NCBI GenBank assembly: GCA_019359355.1
Contig: JAHHHM010000001.1
Span: 62,001-126,000, forward strand
Direction of reading: 5' to 3'
From: Microcoleus vaginatus WJT46-NPBG5
GTDB lineage: Bacteria; Cyanobacteriota; Cyanobacteriia; Cyanobacteriales; Oscillatoriaceae
DNA length: 64,000 nt
Shown: in pieces, positions 29,054 through 38,361 of the stretch
How the letters are laid out: every line of letters starts with the position of its first letter
How positions within the stretch are numbered: position 1 is the first letter of the stretch
The notes under the pieces: generated by a model
What the model saw: the letters and a program-made list of their open reading frames with translations, nothing else
Databases searched by the model: none
What the model was told of the DNA's origin: nothing
Program-made: the position numbers and the translations under genes

Positions 29054-29833
29054 ATGTTAAAAACAACCCAATCAGCTTTTAACGCTTGGGTGATGTGCCC
29101 TAAACCCAATCCCCAAGCCAGATTGCGCCTCTTTTGCTTCCCCTATGCCGGCGCGGGATCTCAAATTTTTCGCACATGGGCGCAGAGTCTGCCGGCAAGT
29201 TTGGAAGTTTGTCCCATAGAACTGCCAGGGCGGGGAACTCGAATCATGGAAGCTCCCTACAGTCAACTAGATCCACTGGTTGAAACCCTCGCATCCGTTC
29301 TTTTGCCCCACCTAGACAAGCCCTTTGCCTTTTTTGGGCACAGTATGGGGGCACTGTTGAGCTTTGAACTTGTTCGCCGGCTTCGCAAAAAATCCAGTTT
29401 GCTGCCCCTTCACCTCTTCGTATCAGGCCGGCAAGCCCCTCAAATACCAGATTCTAATCCCCCCATCCACGCACTACCTGAACCGGCATTCCTAGAGGAG
29501 CTGCGGCGCTATAACGGCACACCTCAAGCCGTGCTGGAAAATGCAGAACTGATGCATCTGCTTCTCCCGATCCTGCGGGCAGACTTTGCGGCTATTGAAA
29601 CCTATGTTTACGCAAGCGAACCTCCCCTTGAGTGTCCAATCACGGCTTTTGGCGGTTTCCAAGATCCGGAAGCCAGTTGCGATGAGCTAGCAGCTTGGTG
29701 CGAACAGACGAGCGCTGCGTTTTCCCTACAGATGTTTCCGGGGGATCACTTCTTTTTACACTCAGCCCAGTCCCAGCTGCTTCAGTTTCTTTCTCAAGAG
29801 CTGCATAAGCTGGCAGACTTAGGGTGCTGTTAA
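29054..29833 (+). CDS. Type II thioesterase (external, alpha/beta hydrolase)
   Basis: A 259-residue cytosolic hydrolase of the kind that clears wrongly loaded carrier proteins in NRPS and PKS systems. The catalytic triad is visible: S97 in GHSMG, D204 in GGFQDPE and H232 in GDHFFLH. FCFPYAGAGSQIF near the N-terminus and ELPGRGTR are typical of the family. It is the last gene of the cluster, 107 bases after the MbtH-like gene. The final synthetase ends in a reductase, so this enzyme is for proofreading rather than product release. The GC content and TGCCGGCA density match its surroundings. Confidence 0.94.
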   Translation: MLKTTQSAFNAWVMCPKPNPQARLRLFCFPYAGAGSQIFRTWAQSLPASLEVCPIELPGRGTRIMEAPYSQLDPLVETLASVLLPHLDKPFAFFGHSMGALLSFELVRRLRKKSSLLPLHLFVSGRQAPQIPDSNPPIHALPEPAFLEELRRYNGTPQAVLENAELMHLLLPILRADFAAIETYVYASEPPLECPITAFGGFQDPEASCDELAAWCEQTSAAFSLQMFPGDHFFLHSAQSQLLQFLSQELHKLADLGCC

Positions 29834-29867
29834 AGCGCCTTAAACTTCTATTCCCCAGCTATGGTTG

Positions 29868-29899
29868 CCGACTTCTCTTCAAAGAACTCAAGAAGTCGG
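29868..29899 (+). terminator. Hairpin after the thioesterase gene, possible cluster terminator
   Basis: CCGACTTCT (29868-29876) pairs exactly with AGAAGTCGG (29891-29899), and the transcript continues into TCTATTT. A nine-pair stem with a weak U-rich tail 35 bases after the stop could end transcription of the NRPS operon. The tail is short, so this is only moderately supported. Confidence 0.4.
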
Positions 29900-29952
29900 T
29901 CTATTTAGTGGGGTAAAGTGAAAGAGATGAGAGTCTCAGTGTTTCTGTGGTT

Positions 29953-30483
29953 ATGGATAGCAATCTTCCCATTGTTTACGTGTCCCTGTTGCTAGTTTTG
30001 CTCTCTGCTGCCGGTTGGTTCGTTTTTCGCCAGATCCTTAGAACTCGCAAAGTAGAAAGTAACCTGGCACGGTTGCAAAACAAGCTAAGCAAAGACAAGG
30101 GCACTGCCCAAGAACATTACGAACTTGGCAGTATTTATTTGGATAAGAAACTGTTCGCCCAGGCAGCGGTGCAGTTCCAAAAAGCCTTAAGAGCTAAAGA
30201 TTTGGAGGGAGAGGAAAATCAGGCTCTTGTCTACAATGCTTATGGCTATGCCTGCGCTGCCCAAGAGCAGTATGACTTAGCCATTCGTCAATACAAGGAG
30301 GCTTTGAAGTTGAACCCCGCTTATGTAACAGCGATTAACAATCTGGGGTTTACTTATGAACGCAAGAAGTTAACGGCTCAGGCGTTGGAAACTTACGAGG
30401 AAGCGCTGAAGTATGAGCCGGATAATCCAACGGCTAAAAAACGTGCTGAATCGTTACGGAAACAAGTGGTTCCTGCGACTTGA
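29953..30483 (+). CDS. ycf37: TPR protein, Ycf37-like (photosystem I assembly)
   Basis: A 176-residue protein with one N-terminal membrane helix (about 5-25, YVSLLLVLLSAAGWFVF) followed by a basic stretch and about three tetratricopeptide repeats (HYELGSIYLDKKLFAQA, AYGYACAAQEQYDLA, NLGFTYERKKLTAQA). Size, helix and the LQNKLSKDKGTAQEHYELGS region fit cyanobacterial and plastid Ycf37, which helps assemble or stabilise photosystem I at the thylakoid. The ATG at 29953 is preferred; a GTG six bases upstream is also open. A generic TPR protein is the alternative. It is unlikely to be part of the peptide cluster. Confidence 0.75.
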   Translation: MDSNLPIVYVSLLLVLLSAAGWFVFRQILRTRKVESNLARLQNKLSKDKGTAQEHYELGSIYLDKKLFAQAAVQFQKALRAKDLEGEENQALVYNAYGYACAAQEQYDLAIRQYKEALKLNPAYVTAINNLGFTYERKKLTAQALETYEEALKYEPDNPTAKKRAESLRKQVVPAT

Positions 30484-30513
30484 AATGAGGCCGGCAATTT
30501 GAATTAACCGCTC

Positions 30514-30556
30514 AGAAATGCAGGAGTTTTGGCAATGCGACAGTTCCTGCATTTCT
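30514..30556. repeat. Perfect 12-bp inverted repeat between the ycf37-like and DUF3493 genes
   Basis: AGAAATGCAGGA (30514-30525) and its exact reverse complement TCCTGCATTTCT (30545-30556) flank a 19-base loop. It lies 31 bases after the ycf37-like stop and could end that transcript, but no T-run follows. The spacer to the next gene also contains TGTTTATCTGTG, a short motif seen again near 61321. Confidence 0.5.
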
Positions 30557-30671
30557 AGTCTGTGTTTATCTGTGGATAACTGCCGGCACGCGGAGCTTTC
30601 ATCGGTGATTAAAAAACATCCCATCCCTGGCCTAAAATGAAAGGGCCATCCCCATTGCCAAATTTCAACCT

Positions 30672-30968
30672 ATGGCCGATCCTCGTTCAAAAAAGCCTGC
30701 CGGCACTCATAAAGCCTCCCAGAAGCTTAGCCCTGAAACCTATGCTCGGCTAAAAGGGGAAGCAGCCGCCCCTTACCGGGGACTGCGGAAGTTTGTTTAT
30801 CTCGTCTGCGGGGCCTCTGGTTTCTTGGGTGCCTTTGTATTCTTAGCTCAGCTTGTTGCCGGCAGAGAAGTTGGCTCAGCGCTGCCTAACTTTGCTCTAC
30901 AAGTTGGGGTCATTGCTCTCATGATTTGGCTATTTCGTCTGGATAAGGCATCAGGTAAAGAGCGCTAA
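30672..30968 (+). CDS. DUF3493 family small membrane protein
   Basis: A 98-residue protein with a basic N-terminus, then LSPETYARLKGEAAAPYRGL, typical of the DUF3493 family of cyanobacteria and plastids. Two membrane helices follow (about 43-63 and 76-92) with a short polar C-terminus. Members are small thylakoid or inner-membrane proteins of uncertain role; some relatives are linked to photosystem assembly. The ATG at 30672 has no obvious ribosome binding site, as is common in cyanobacteria. Confidence 0.8.
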   Translation: MADPRSKKPAGTHKASQKLSPETYARLKGEAAAPYRGLRKFVYLVCGASGFLGAFVFLAQLVAGREVGSALPNFALQVGVIALMIWLFRLDKASGKER

Positions 30969-31308
30969 GGCTGTCGGTGTCGCGCTACAAAACTTTATAA
31001 TTCCTGACAGTCAAACACAAAAATAAAGAAAATATAAGGAAAGTCAGGGTATTTTGATAAAAGTGCCACAATAAAGACATGAAAGATTAATTGGGGTCAG
31101 CCGATATAAAGACCCTAAGCTTCAATACAAAGAATACTCGCAACGCGTCAGGCTCTGCTTTATAGGGGTTCTGGCGCGTTGTACTTTTAAGGTTTAAAAT
31201 TTTTCCAGCATAAAACACCCCTTCATTGTCGGCAGATGTTTTCTGCAACATTTAAGAGACATTGGGGGACTTCCGCTGCCGGGGAATTTGCCGGCAGCGA
31301 GAAAGATT
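30969..31308. other. Gene-free stretch with two adjacent hairpins, possible structured RNA
   Basis: No convincing gene is seen. Two potential stems lie close together: GGGTC/GACCC (31094-31098 with 31111-31115) and CAACGCGTCAG/CTGGCGCGTTG (31141-31151 with 31171-31181, eleven pairs including one G-U). The sequence before them (30990-31080) is AT-rich, unlike the surroundings. A small non-coding RNA or a long terminator for the DUF3493 gene are both possible. I do not recognise a known RNA family. Confidence 0.35.
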
Positions 31309-31530
31309 TTAGTAAGCTAAAGTTTCTAGGGTTTCGCGCAGATAGCAACGGACTTGGTGATCCAATCCTGGATCTCGGTATTGTTTGTCGAGAAGAAGCT
31401 CTGTTTGCCAGCGTTTAAATCCAGAGCTGGCCGCAATTGCTTGTTTGAGGCTATTCCAGATTTTTGCATCGGCCTCATGGCCCGATGATGTAGCTTTAGC
31501 TTTCCGTAGGTTAAAAGGAGATTGAGCCAT
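31309..31530 (-). CDS. Small conserved-looking hypothetical protein, 73 aa
   Basis: A 73-residue soluble protein beginning MAQSPFNLRKAKA and ending YLRETLETLAY. The composition looks like a real protein: an amphipathic central helix (IWNSLKQAIAASSGFKRW) and a conserved-looking tail. I believe small proteins of this pattern occur in many cyanobacteria but have no assigned function. It starts with ATG preceded by GAGA. An overlapping + strand frame (31236-31418) and a longer - strand frame in another phase have poor composition and are rejected. Convergent with the DUF3493 gene. Confidence 0.6.
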   Translation of the reverse strand: MAQSPFNLRKAKATSSGHEADAKIWNSLKQAIAASSGFKRWQTELLLDKQYRDPGLDHQVRCYLRETLETLAY

Positions 31531-31741
31531 AAATATCTCACTGATTGACGAGGAATCGCAGACTGAAGGATAACCAATGGCACCCTTGACATGACCACCG
31601 GCACCTTCAGAGTGCAGATGGAGCCTCTACTGTCAATTTGATATTTTTATCCCAGTTTGTCAAGTTTTTCCGGCTTTAAGAACGGAAAAAGTCAAGAAAT
31701 GCCGGTAAATATATAATTTCCCTTACCGATGTGCCTGTAGC

Positions 31742-32434
31742 TTAGGCGGATTCGGTTGGTTTAGAAGTGGAAGCCGGCTCACCGGCTGCTGGCGGAGAGA
31801 TTGGCTGTGGGGTTGCGGCGGCAGAGGCTGCGGTTATCGTTCCCGGTTCAGCTTCGAGCGCCGGCAAAATTTGATTCACCTGCAAACCCAACGATGTAAA
31901 ATCCTGGCGAATCTTTTCTAGGGGATAGGGTGAGGTGCCGGCAAATTTTGCATCACCGGCTAGCATGACCCGTGCGACGCTCACTGGCACTTGCAAGAAT
32001 AAATTACAGCCCAAAAAGGCCAGTGCTGCTAAAACCAATCCTGCCGGTCGCCAATCTGAAGGAGCCACCGACGCCGCAATGGGTGACCACCAGTAGATCG
32101 GCCACAAAGCCACTGCGAGGAAAACGGCCACCAAAATCGATAGCATTTGATGGGCCGGTGATTTAAACAGGCTAAGAATACGCTGCCGTTCTGGGGTCAA
32201 GCGTTCCGGCTTCATGGCCACGACCAACGTGCTAAAGATGTAGAAGGGACGAAACAGTTGCATCCCCAATATCGGCACAATGCCGGCAGCGCCAACTAAA
32301 AATAATTCTAACCAGATCGGCAATAGCGGAGCGCCCATTGCCAATCCCACCAGGCACAGGCCCAATAAAATTGGAAAAGCGGCCAAGCCGGCCAGATGAA
32401 TCCACAGAAAAGGATCTGATCTAAAGGATCGCAT
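31742..32434 (-). CDS. Cyanobacterial membrane protein with a low-complexity tail
   Basis: A 230-residue protein starting MRSFRSDPFLWIHLAGLA. Four hydrophobic segments are visible (about 12-35, 38-60, 95-115 and 128-150), then a cytoplasmic region with LEKIRQDFTSLGLQVNQILPALE, and a C-terminal tail of Ala, Pro, Ser and Thr. This matches the family that databases call low-complexity tail membrane protein; its function is unknown. It lies downstream of infB on the same strand, 133 bases away. Confidence 0.72.
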   Translation of the reverse strand: MRSFRSDPFLWIHLAGLAAFPILLGLCLVGLAMGAPLLPIWLELFLVGAAGIVPILGMQLFRPFYIFSTLVVAMKPERLTPERQRILSLFKSPAHQMLSILVAVFLAVALWPIYWWSPIAASVAPSDWRPAGLVLAALAFLGCNLFLQVPVSVARVMLAGDAKFAGTSPYPLEKIRQDFTSLGLQVNQILPALEAEPGTITAASAAATPQPISPPAAGEPASTSKPTESA

Positions 32435-32439
32435 TTGTC

Positions 32440-32566
32440 AATCGTCAGTTTTCAGTTTTCAGTTGTCAAGGCTTAGCTGTTAGGGCCGGTGGTCAGATGT
32501 CGGTTATTAATCGCACTTCGACCCAGACAGGGACACGCTCCCTGACTCCTAACAGCTAAGCACCGA
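32440..32566. repeat. Inverted repeat with short tandem repeats between infB and the next gene
   Basis: GCTTAGCTGTTAGG (32471-32484) and its exact complement (32548-32561) enclose about 63 bases that contain a smaller stem, AGGGA/TCCCT. Next to it the - strand reads AACTGAA AACTGAA AACTGAC, a heptamer repeat of the kind scattered in cyanobacterial genomes. It sits directly after the infB stop and could act as a transcript end or be a small repeat element. Confidence 0.5.
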
Positions 32567-32567
32567 C

Positions 32568-35500
32568 CTAAGTAGCTGATAAAGTCCGCCGCTTGCTAAC
32601 CATCCGGAAGGCTTCGATGATGTCACCTTCAGCCCAGGCATGGAAATTATCGAGTCCAATACCGCATTCAAAGCCGGCGTTGACTTCCTTGACATCCTCT
32701 CTCATCCGTCGGAGCGAGTCGAGGGTTCCCTCGTGGATCACATTATTGCCCCGACGCACGCGCACCTTACAGTTGCGGATCAACTTGCCAGACTGAACCA
32801 TGCAGCCGGCGACAGTGCCCTTGCTCGCTGGGAAGACAGCACGGACTTCCACTTGACCCAAAGATTCTTCAACCATTTCGGGATCGAGCAGACCTTCCAT
32901 TGCCCCTTGGATATCATCGAGCAGTTTGTAGATGATGTTGTATTCGCGCACATCCACACCGGCTGCATCTGCTGCTTGTCGCGCACCGCTTGCCAGGGTC
33001 GTGTTAAATCCAACAATCACCGCATCAGAAGCGGCGGCGAGATCGACATCTGTTTCCGTGACTTCGCCGGGGGCTGAGAACAGCACTCGGACTTGCACTT
33101 CATTTTGAGGAAGCTGTTTAAGCGATCCCAAAATAGCTTCCACAGAGCCTTGAACATCGGCTTTGAGGATGAGGTTGAGTTCCTTGAGCTGGCCTTCTTG
33201 AGCGCGGGCTGAGAGGCTGCTGAGGGTAACGCGGCGAGAAGCCATCGCTTGCTGTAGACGAGATTGGCGGTTCTCTTCGGATCGCAGGTCTACCACGGCG
33301 CGAGCTTCGCGTTCGTTGGTGTAAACCTCAAACTCGTCACCGGCTGCTGGGACATCTCCCAGACCCAACACTTCAACTGCAAAAGACGGAGTTGCCGCAT
33401 CCACGCGTGCGCCTCGGTCATCAATCATCGCCCGCACCTTGCCCATTGCCGAGCCGGCCACGAGGATATCACCCACTCGCAAGGTGCCATTTTGCAACAG
33501 CAAGGTCGCAACCGGCCCTCTTGCCTTATCAAGGTGAGCTTCAATGACCGTACCTTTAGCGGAGCGGTCAGGATTGGCTTGCAGCTCTTGGATTTCTGCA
33601 ACTAACAGGATCATCTCTAACAGGGTATCGAGGTTTTCCCCTTTAATGGCGCTCACCGCCACCATAATGGTGTCGCCGCCCCATTCTTCTGCTACCAGAC
33701 CGTATTCAGTCAGTTCCTGCTTCACGCGCTCCGGCTGAGCGCCTTCTTTGTCTATTTTGTTAATGGCCACGATAATCGGCACTTCAGCGGCTTTCGCGTG
33801 GCTGATGGCTTCAATCGTCTGAGGCCGTACGCCGTCATCTGCTGCCACCACCAAAATTGCGATGTCAGTGACCCGTGCGCCCCGTGCCCGCATTGCGGTG
33901 AAGGCTTCGTGACCCGGTGTGTCTAGGAAGACGACTTGCTGCATCTCGCCCTGATGTTCCACATCCACATGGTAAGCACCGATGTGCTGGGTAATCCCAC
34001 CAGCTTCGCCGGATGCCACTTTGGTTTTGCGGATCGTGTCGAGCAACGTCGTTTTGCCGTGGTCTACGTGGCCCATAATGGTGACCACCGGCGGACGCGG
34101 AACCAGGTATTCCATATCTTCCGCATCGAGCATTTCGGTACTCTTGCGAGCTTCCGATTCTTCCTCAGCAGTTTCTACCTCAACGCCTAGCTCTTGGGCG
34201 ACCAACGTGGCCGTTTCCAGATCCAAGGTTTGCGTGATGTTGACCGCCATTCCTTTAAAGAACAAGGCCCTCACGATGTCGGTTTCTGCTGCACCTAGAA
34301 TGTTTGCCAGATCCCGAACCGTCATGCTGCCGGTCAGTGTCACTTGCTCTGGCCGTTTTTTCGTCTGCTGTTCGCGGCTGTTGCGACGGCTAGACTTACT
34401 GCCACTGCCTTGCTCACCACCACGACTGGCAGCAGATTTCTTGGCTTTATTTGCCGCCAGTGCCGGCGCTGCTGCCGGTTTGGCTTGGGCGGGACGCGCT
34501 TTTTGCTTGGCTGGTCGGGCGATGGAGAGACTGACCTGAACGGTTTCGGGCAGTTCATCCAATTCTTCCAAATCCTCATCTTCATCTTCGATGGGTTTGG
34601 TACGCCGTTTCGCCTTGACGCCGGCTTTGCCAGCTTTCTCGGGAAACTCTTGGATCTCCTCTTCCTCGTCCTGGCGGTTTTTGGGGCGTTTTGGAGGCCG
34701 GGGCGGGGTCGGGCGCAGCAATTGGATAGCGTCCGTATCATCTTCTGATGACTCAGCCGCGACTTCACGTTCTCCTGGAGCCGTTGGGGCTGCCGGATCT
34801 GCCGGACGTACCCGCTGGGGTCGCTGTAGTTCTGGAATCCGCTTCGCTGTTTTTGGCTTAAGCTCAATTCCTGCCGATTCTCCAACCGCTGCAATGCGCG
34901 GCGCTGATGGCGCTTGCGGAGCCTCAGGTTTCGCTTGAGGAGCCTGAGAAGGTGCTGCTGGCTCCTCACCCTTGACTCGTTTGATCACAGGTCGAGTTTC
35001 TCTTCCCCCTGGAGAACCGGGGGCTTGAGGGGCTGCCGGTCTCACTGGCGGAGATGACAACCTGGGTGATGGCACAGATGGGCTGGCTGGTGTCGGGTTG
35101 GCCGGCGGTTGGGGTTTATTAATCGGTTGAGAGTTTTCTTCAGCCACAGGCGGCGGCAATTGTGTCGCTGCCTTATCTGTATCTGCCTCTATATCTATAG
35201 GCTCCGTAACCAGATCTGCAACAGAGTCGGCTGCTGTTACAAATTCTTCTTCACTCTGATTGTTGGCTCGAACTGGCCGATTCAGCATCTTCGGCTTTCC
35301 TGGTTGCTGTGCCCGATACGACGGGGCTGGCGATTGAGGGGGAACTAAAACCTGCTGTTGCGGAGTTGCGCTGCCGCCTACCTGTTGTTTGGGGGTAGCG
35401 CGGGGAGTATGGGTGCGAACCTCCAAAATTTGCTGTTTTTTCCGATCGTTATTGAGGCGATCGCCTGCTTCTGTAGGTGGCGTCGCAGGTTTTTGTCTAG

Positions 35501-35702
35501 CTGGTGCTGACTTAAGTTGAGAAGATTGGGTGGCTGTATGTTTATCAGCTTGAGCACGAATGCGCTCCGCTTCCGCTTCTGTAATCGTGCTGCTGTGGCT
35601 TTTTACTGCTATATTTAGCTGTTCGCACACTGCCAAGATGTCTTTGTTATCCAAATTCAATTCCCGTGATAGCTCGTAAATTCTGACTCTGCCGTTGTTC
35701 AT
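32568..35702 (-). CDS. infB: Translation initiation factor IF-2
   Basis: A 1044-residue GTPase that places initiator tRNA on the 30S subunit and promotes joining of the 50S. The N-terminus is an IF2_N domain ([20 protein letters not shown]). A long Pro/Ala/Lys-rich linker (about 60-450), typical of cyanobacteria, leads to a second IF2_N region (about 455-500). The G domain begins near residue 540 with [11 protein letters not shown], then [12 protein letters not shown] and NKIDK, followed by domains II to IV ending at GDIIEAF. The ATG at 35702 has GGGAGAAG upstream. It is the last gene of the rimP-nusA-ylxR-infB order found across bacteria. Confidence 0.98.
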   Translation of the reverse strand: MNNGRVRIYELSRELNLDNKDILAVCEQLNIAVKSHSSTITEAEAERIRAQADKHTATQSSQLKSAPARQKPATPPTEAGDRLNNDRKKQQILEVRTHTPRATPKQQVGGSATPQQQVLVPPQSPAPSYRAQQPGKPKMLNRPVRANNQSEEEFVTAADSVADLVTEPIDIEADTDKAATQLPPPVAEENSQPINKPQPPANPTPASPSVPSPRLSSPPVRPAAPQAPGSPGGRETRPVIKRVKGEEPAAPSQAPQAKPEAPQAPSAPRIAAVGESAGIELKPKTAKRIPELQRPQRVRPADPAAPTAPGEREVAAESSEDDTDAIQLLRPTPPRPPKRPKNRQDEEEEIQEFPEKAGKAGVKAKRRTKPIEDEDEDLEELDELPETVQVSLSIARPAKQKARPAQAKPAAAPALAANKAKKSAASRGGEQGSGSKSSRRNSREQQTKKRPEQVTLTGSMTVRDLANILGAAETDIVRALFFKGMAVNITQTLDLETATLVAQELGVEVETAEEESEARKSTEMLDAEDMEYLVPRPPVVTIMGHVDHGKTTLLDTIRKTKVASGEAGGITQHIGAYHVDVEHQGEMQQVVFLDTPGHEAFTAMRARGARVTDIAILVVAADDGVRPQTIEAISHAKAAEVPIIVAINKIDKEGAQPERVKQELTEYGLVAEEWGGDTIMVAVSAIKGENLDTLLEMILLVAEIQELQANPDRSAKGTVIEAHLDKARGPVATLLLQNGTLRVGDILVAGSAMGKVRAMIDDRGARVDAATPSFAVEVLGLGDVPAAGDEFEVYTNEREARAVVDLRSEENRQSRLQQAMASRRVTLSSLSARAQEGQLKELNLILKADVQGSVEAILGSLKQLPQNEVQVRVLFSAPGEVTETDVDLAAASDAVIVGFNTTLASGARQAADAAGVDVREYNIIYKLLDDIQGAMEGLLDPEMVEESLGQVEVRAVFPASKGTVAGCMVQSGKLIRNCKVRVRRGNNVIHEGTLDSLRRMREDVKEVNAGFECGIGLDNFHAWAEGDIIEAFRMVSKRRTLSAT

Positions 35703-35945
35703 CCACTTCTCCCTCTAGAATCCAACCTATTGTCACAGGGTGACCCACTGTTTTTAAAAGGACTACATTGATTTGTCATCTGTGACGACGCTTAACCTTT
35801 CTCGCACACAACGCGAATTGCGCTGGTTGACAAGGGATAAGAAGCGCCCTGTAGCCTGCCCGGGCTAGCCTTCTCAGCTTGGTAGACCATGTTGGCCTCC
35901 CTGCTGCGAACAAACTTCCTTTCTAATCTAATCTTGCACAAATCT

Positions 35946-36293
35946 TTAAAGAACTGTGGGCGGTCTTGTTTGGGGTTTGGGTTCTGAGGCTATTTGATTC
36001 TGGTTAGGGAGCTTTGCAGTCAGTTGCTTTGAAGCATCCGCCTGCATCGCGGATAAACGTTGCCACAAGATTTGGTAAATTTCGATCGGGACGGATGCTT
36101 TGAGGGCACGTCCCAGTCGATTTTTCTTTTGAGCTGCACTTAAGCAGCTCTCGTTAGAGCAAAGGTAGGCCGAACGCCCCATGCCTTGGTCTAATTGTAA
36201 CTGATGGGACGGAAAGACTCTGACAATCCGCCACAAATCATTTTTGTGAGCCACTCGGCGGCAACTGATACAACGACGGTAGTTCGTTTCCAT
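35946..36293 (-). CDS. ylxR: YlxR/RnpM family RNA-binding protein (DUF448)
   Basis: A 115-residue basic protein with the family signature RRCISCRRVAHKNDLWRIVR and GRSAYLCSNESC, plus KKNRLGRALK. YlxR proteins bind RNA; in firmicutes the homologue modulates RNase P. This one carries about 30 extra residues at the C-terminus, rich in Pro and Gln. It lies between nusA and infB, its usual place, with about 210-240 bases on each side, longer spacing than in many bacteria. Confidence 0.92.
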   Translation of the reverse strand: METNYRRCISCRRVAHKNDLWRIVRVFPSHQLQLDQGMGRSAYLCSNESCLSAAQKKNRLGRALKASVPIEIYQILWQRLSAMQADASKQLTAKLPNQNQIASEPKPQTRPPTVL

Positions 36294-36501
36294 TTACACC
36301 CTAAGGCATAAGGGTGAAAAAAAAATCATCCCTGTCAAAGAATTCTACCTGTAAAGTTTCCATTCTTAGGTTCTAGACAAAAACAATTTAAAAACGTCTC
36401 AACCCTCCAGGTAAAATTTTTACTCAGAAAAAATTGCCTTGTGCCGGCTCCCTCCCCAGACAGCGCTCTCCAAAAACGCCGCCCCTTATGAGATTGAAGC
36501 C

Positions 36502-37794
36502 TTAGGTCGAAGCGCCGGTTGTTTCCTCCGCAAAGCTTGGTGAGGGTTCGGTGCTGGCAGATTCATCTTCGTACTCATCTTCATATTCGTCTTCATATTC
36601 ATCTTCCAACGCTTCCTCCTCGGCTTCGGCTGCCTGGGCAAACTTGCGATTTTCCGCTTCGTAGTCATACTTAGCGGTATCTTTGATATCAATTTTCCAG
36701 CCGGTTAGGCGGGCTGCTAGGCGGACATTCTGCCCTTCTTTGCCGATGGCTAAACTGAGTTGATCCTCGGCAACAAGGACGTGGGACTGCCGGCCTTCGG
36801 TGGCCACCAGACGCACTTCATCCACTCGCGCTGGACTGAGGGCGTTGGCGATATAGGTTGCTGGATCTGGGGACCAGCGAATCACATCTATTTTTTCACC
36901 TCTTAATTCATTCACCACGACCTGAATGCGTGATCCCCGCGCTCCAATACAAGCGCCGACGGGATCAACGTCTCGTTCTAGGGTATCAACCGCTATTTTG
37001 GTTCGAGGGCCAACATGACGTGAGGGTGGGTTGGCTTCTCTAGCCACTGCGACAATTCGGACGACTTCATCCTCAATTTCGGGGACTTCGTTGGCAAACA
37101 GATAAACTACTAAGCCGGCATCTGCTCTAGAAACAATGAGTTGGGGTCCGCGCTGAGGGGCGTCGGTTACTTTCTTTAAGAAAACCTTAAATGTTGCGTT
37201 GGCGCGATAGTTGTCATTGGGCAACTGTTCCCGTTTGGGAAGTTCGGCCTCAACTTCTGGTTGGCCAAATCCACTGCTGACGGCCATAATTACAGATTGC
37301 CGCTCAAACCGCAGCACTCTGGCTTGCAAGACGGTTCCTTCTAAATCCTGGAATTCTTCTTGAACGAGCTTGCGCTGCTGATCCCGCAGCTTTTGTGCCA
37401 GCACTTGTTTGGTTTGAATGGCTGCCATCCGACCAAAATCATTTTGCTCTGGGGTGACATCCAGAACGACGGTGTCGCCGAGTTGTGCCTCTGCCGCAAC
37501 GGCTTGGACTTCTTCTAAGGAAATTTCATGATCCAAATTGCCGACTTCCTCGACAATCGTCTTGGTGGAAAGCACGCGAAAGCCTTCTTCTTCCACGTCT
37601 AGGTCTACTTCAAAGTTGTCGAAGTAGTTTTCATCAAAGTTGGGTTGATCGAAGCGCTGGGTACGCCGGAAGCGCTCGTAGCCTTTGAGCAGCGCTTCTC
37701 TGAGGGCTGCTTGAACGGCGTGCTTGGGTAAATTACGCTCTAGACTGATGCCGTCGATCATGTCTTTGAGGCCGGGGAGTTTGACGATTGACAT
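36502..37794 (-). CDS. nusA: Transcription termination/antitermination factor NusA
   Basis: A 430-residue RNA polymerase-binding factor. The N-terminal domain (1-130) begins MSIVKLPGLKDMIDGISLER, followed by an S1 domain (about 135-205) and two KH domains, with GACIGARGSRIQVV and SLAIGKEGQNVRLAARL visible. The C-terminal acidic repeats of some proteobacterial NusA are absent. Instead there is a short tail of repeated Glu-Asp-Glu-Tyr units, whose DNA is a near-perfect 15-base tandem repeat (about 36573-36610). The ATG at 37794 is chosen over a TTG two codons upstream because family members start MS(I/M)V. Confidence 0.97.
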   Translation of the reverse strand: MSIVKLPGLKDMIDGISLERNLPKHAVQAALREALLKGYERFRRTQRFDQPNFDENYFDNFEVDLDVEEEGFRVLSTKTIVEEVGNLDHEISLEEVQAVAAEAQLGDTVVLDVTPEQNDFGRMAAIQTKQVLAQKLRDQQRKLVQEEFQDLEGTVLQARVLRFERQSVIMAVSSGFGQPEVEAELPKREQLPNDNYRANATFKVFLKKVTDAPQRGPQLIVSRADAGLVVYLFANEVPEIEDEVVRIVAVAREANPPSRHVGPRTKIAVDTLERDVDPVGACIGARGSRIQVVVNELRGEKIDVIRWSPDPATYIANALSPARVDEVRLVATEGRQSHVLVAEDQLSLAIGKEGQNVRLAARLTGWKIDIKDTAKYDYEAENRKFAQAAEAEEEALEDEYEDEYEDEYEDESASTEPSPSFAEETTGAST

Positions 37795-37890
37795 AAACAA
37801 AAAAACCTCGCTGGTGAATGGATAAGGTGAGTTGGCTAATTAAAGTAACGAATTACTGATGGGACAAAACAGATGAGTATTGGCTCGACC

Positions 37891-38352
37891 TCACTGCCCT
37901 TCGTCCAGCTCGACTTTGGCGACCAACTGCCGGGGGATGGAAATGATACGACCTTTTTGATTGAGGTAAACCGCTGTCTCATCCCGGCGAATCAATTGGC
38001 CTGCCCACTCTAGATGACCGTGGTAGGGTTCAGAAGCGCTGACCGTGACTGGAAAGCCTTTAAAAGAGATAAACTCTCTGTCTGTTGCCAGTTGCCGCGA
38101 TATACCGGGACTAGAAATTTCCAGCACATAAGCTTCGGGAATGATCTCTGTGGCATCTAAGGCGGCTTCCAGCGCCCGACTCATGCGTTCGCAGTCATCT
38201 AAGCCGGTATCTTCGTGCCGGTTGCGGATATCGACTCTCAACACCGGCGGACTTTGGTTGGTGTGAAAAACCGCACTGACAACTTCTAATTCGAGCGCTT
38301 CTGCAACAGGTGTAGCCAATTCGATGATTTGTGGGATCAGGGGATGAGTCAT
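37891..38352 (-). CDS. rimP: Ribosome maturation factor RimP
   Basis: A 153-residue protein needed for 30S subunit assembly. Motifs include LELVVSA-like [34 protein letters not shown] and [14 protein letters not shown], the family hallmark. The ATG at 38352 gives [20 protein letters not shown], the normal N-terminus. A longer frame to 38406 would run through a terminator-like hairpin and is rejected. First gene of the rimP-nusA-ylxR-infB operon, and preceded by a structured leader. Confidence 0.96.
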   Translation of the reverse strand: MTHPLIPQIIELATPVAEALELEVVSAVFHTNQSPPVLRVDIRNRHEDTGLDDCERMSRALEAALDATEIIPEAYVLEISSPGISRQLATDREFISFKGFPVTVSASEPYHGHLEWAGQLIRRDETAVYLNQKGRIISIPRQLVAKVELDEGQ

Positions 38353-38361
38353 TGTTCGTTT

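Noticed and set aside
31236-31418. 60-codon + strand frame overlapping the small - strand gene at 31309
   Set aside because: The - strand frame has better protein-like composition and a conserved-looking C-terminus; both cannot easily be real.
33982-34539. 185-codon open frame opposite infB
   Set aside because: It lies antisense within the Ala/Pro-rich infB linker, where high GC leaves few stops. Its composition is not protein-like.
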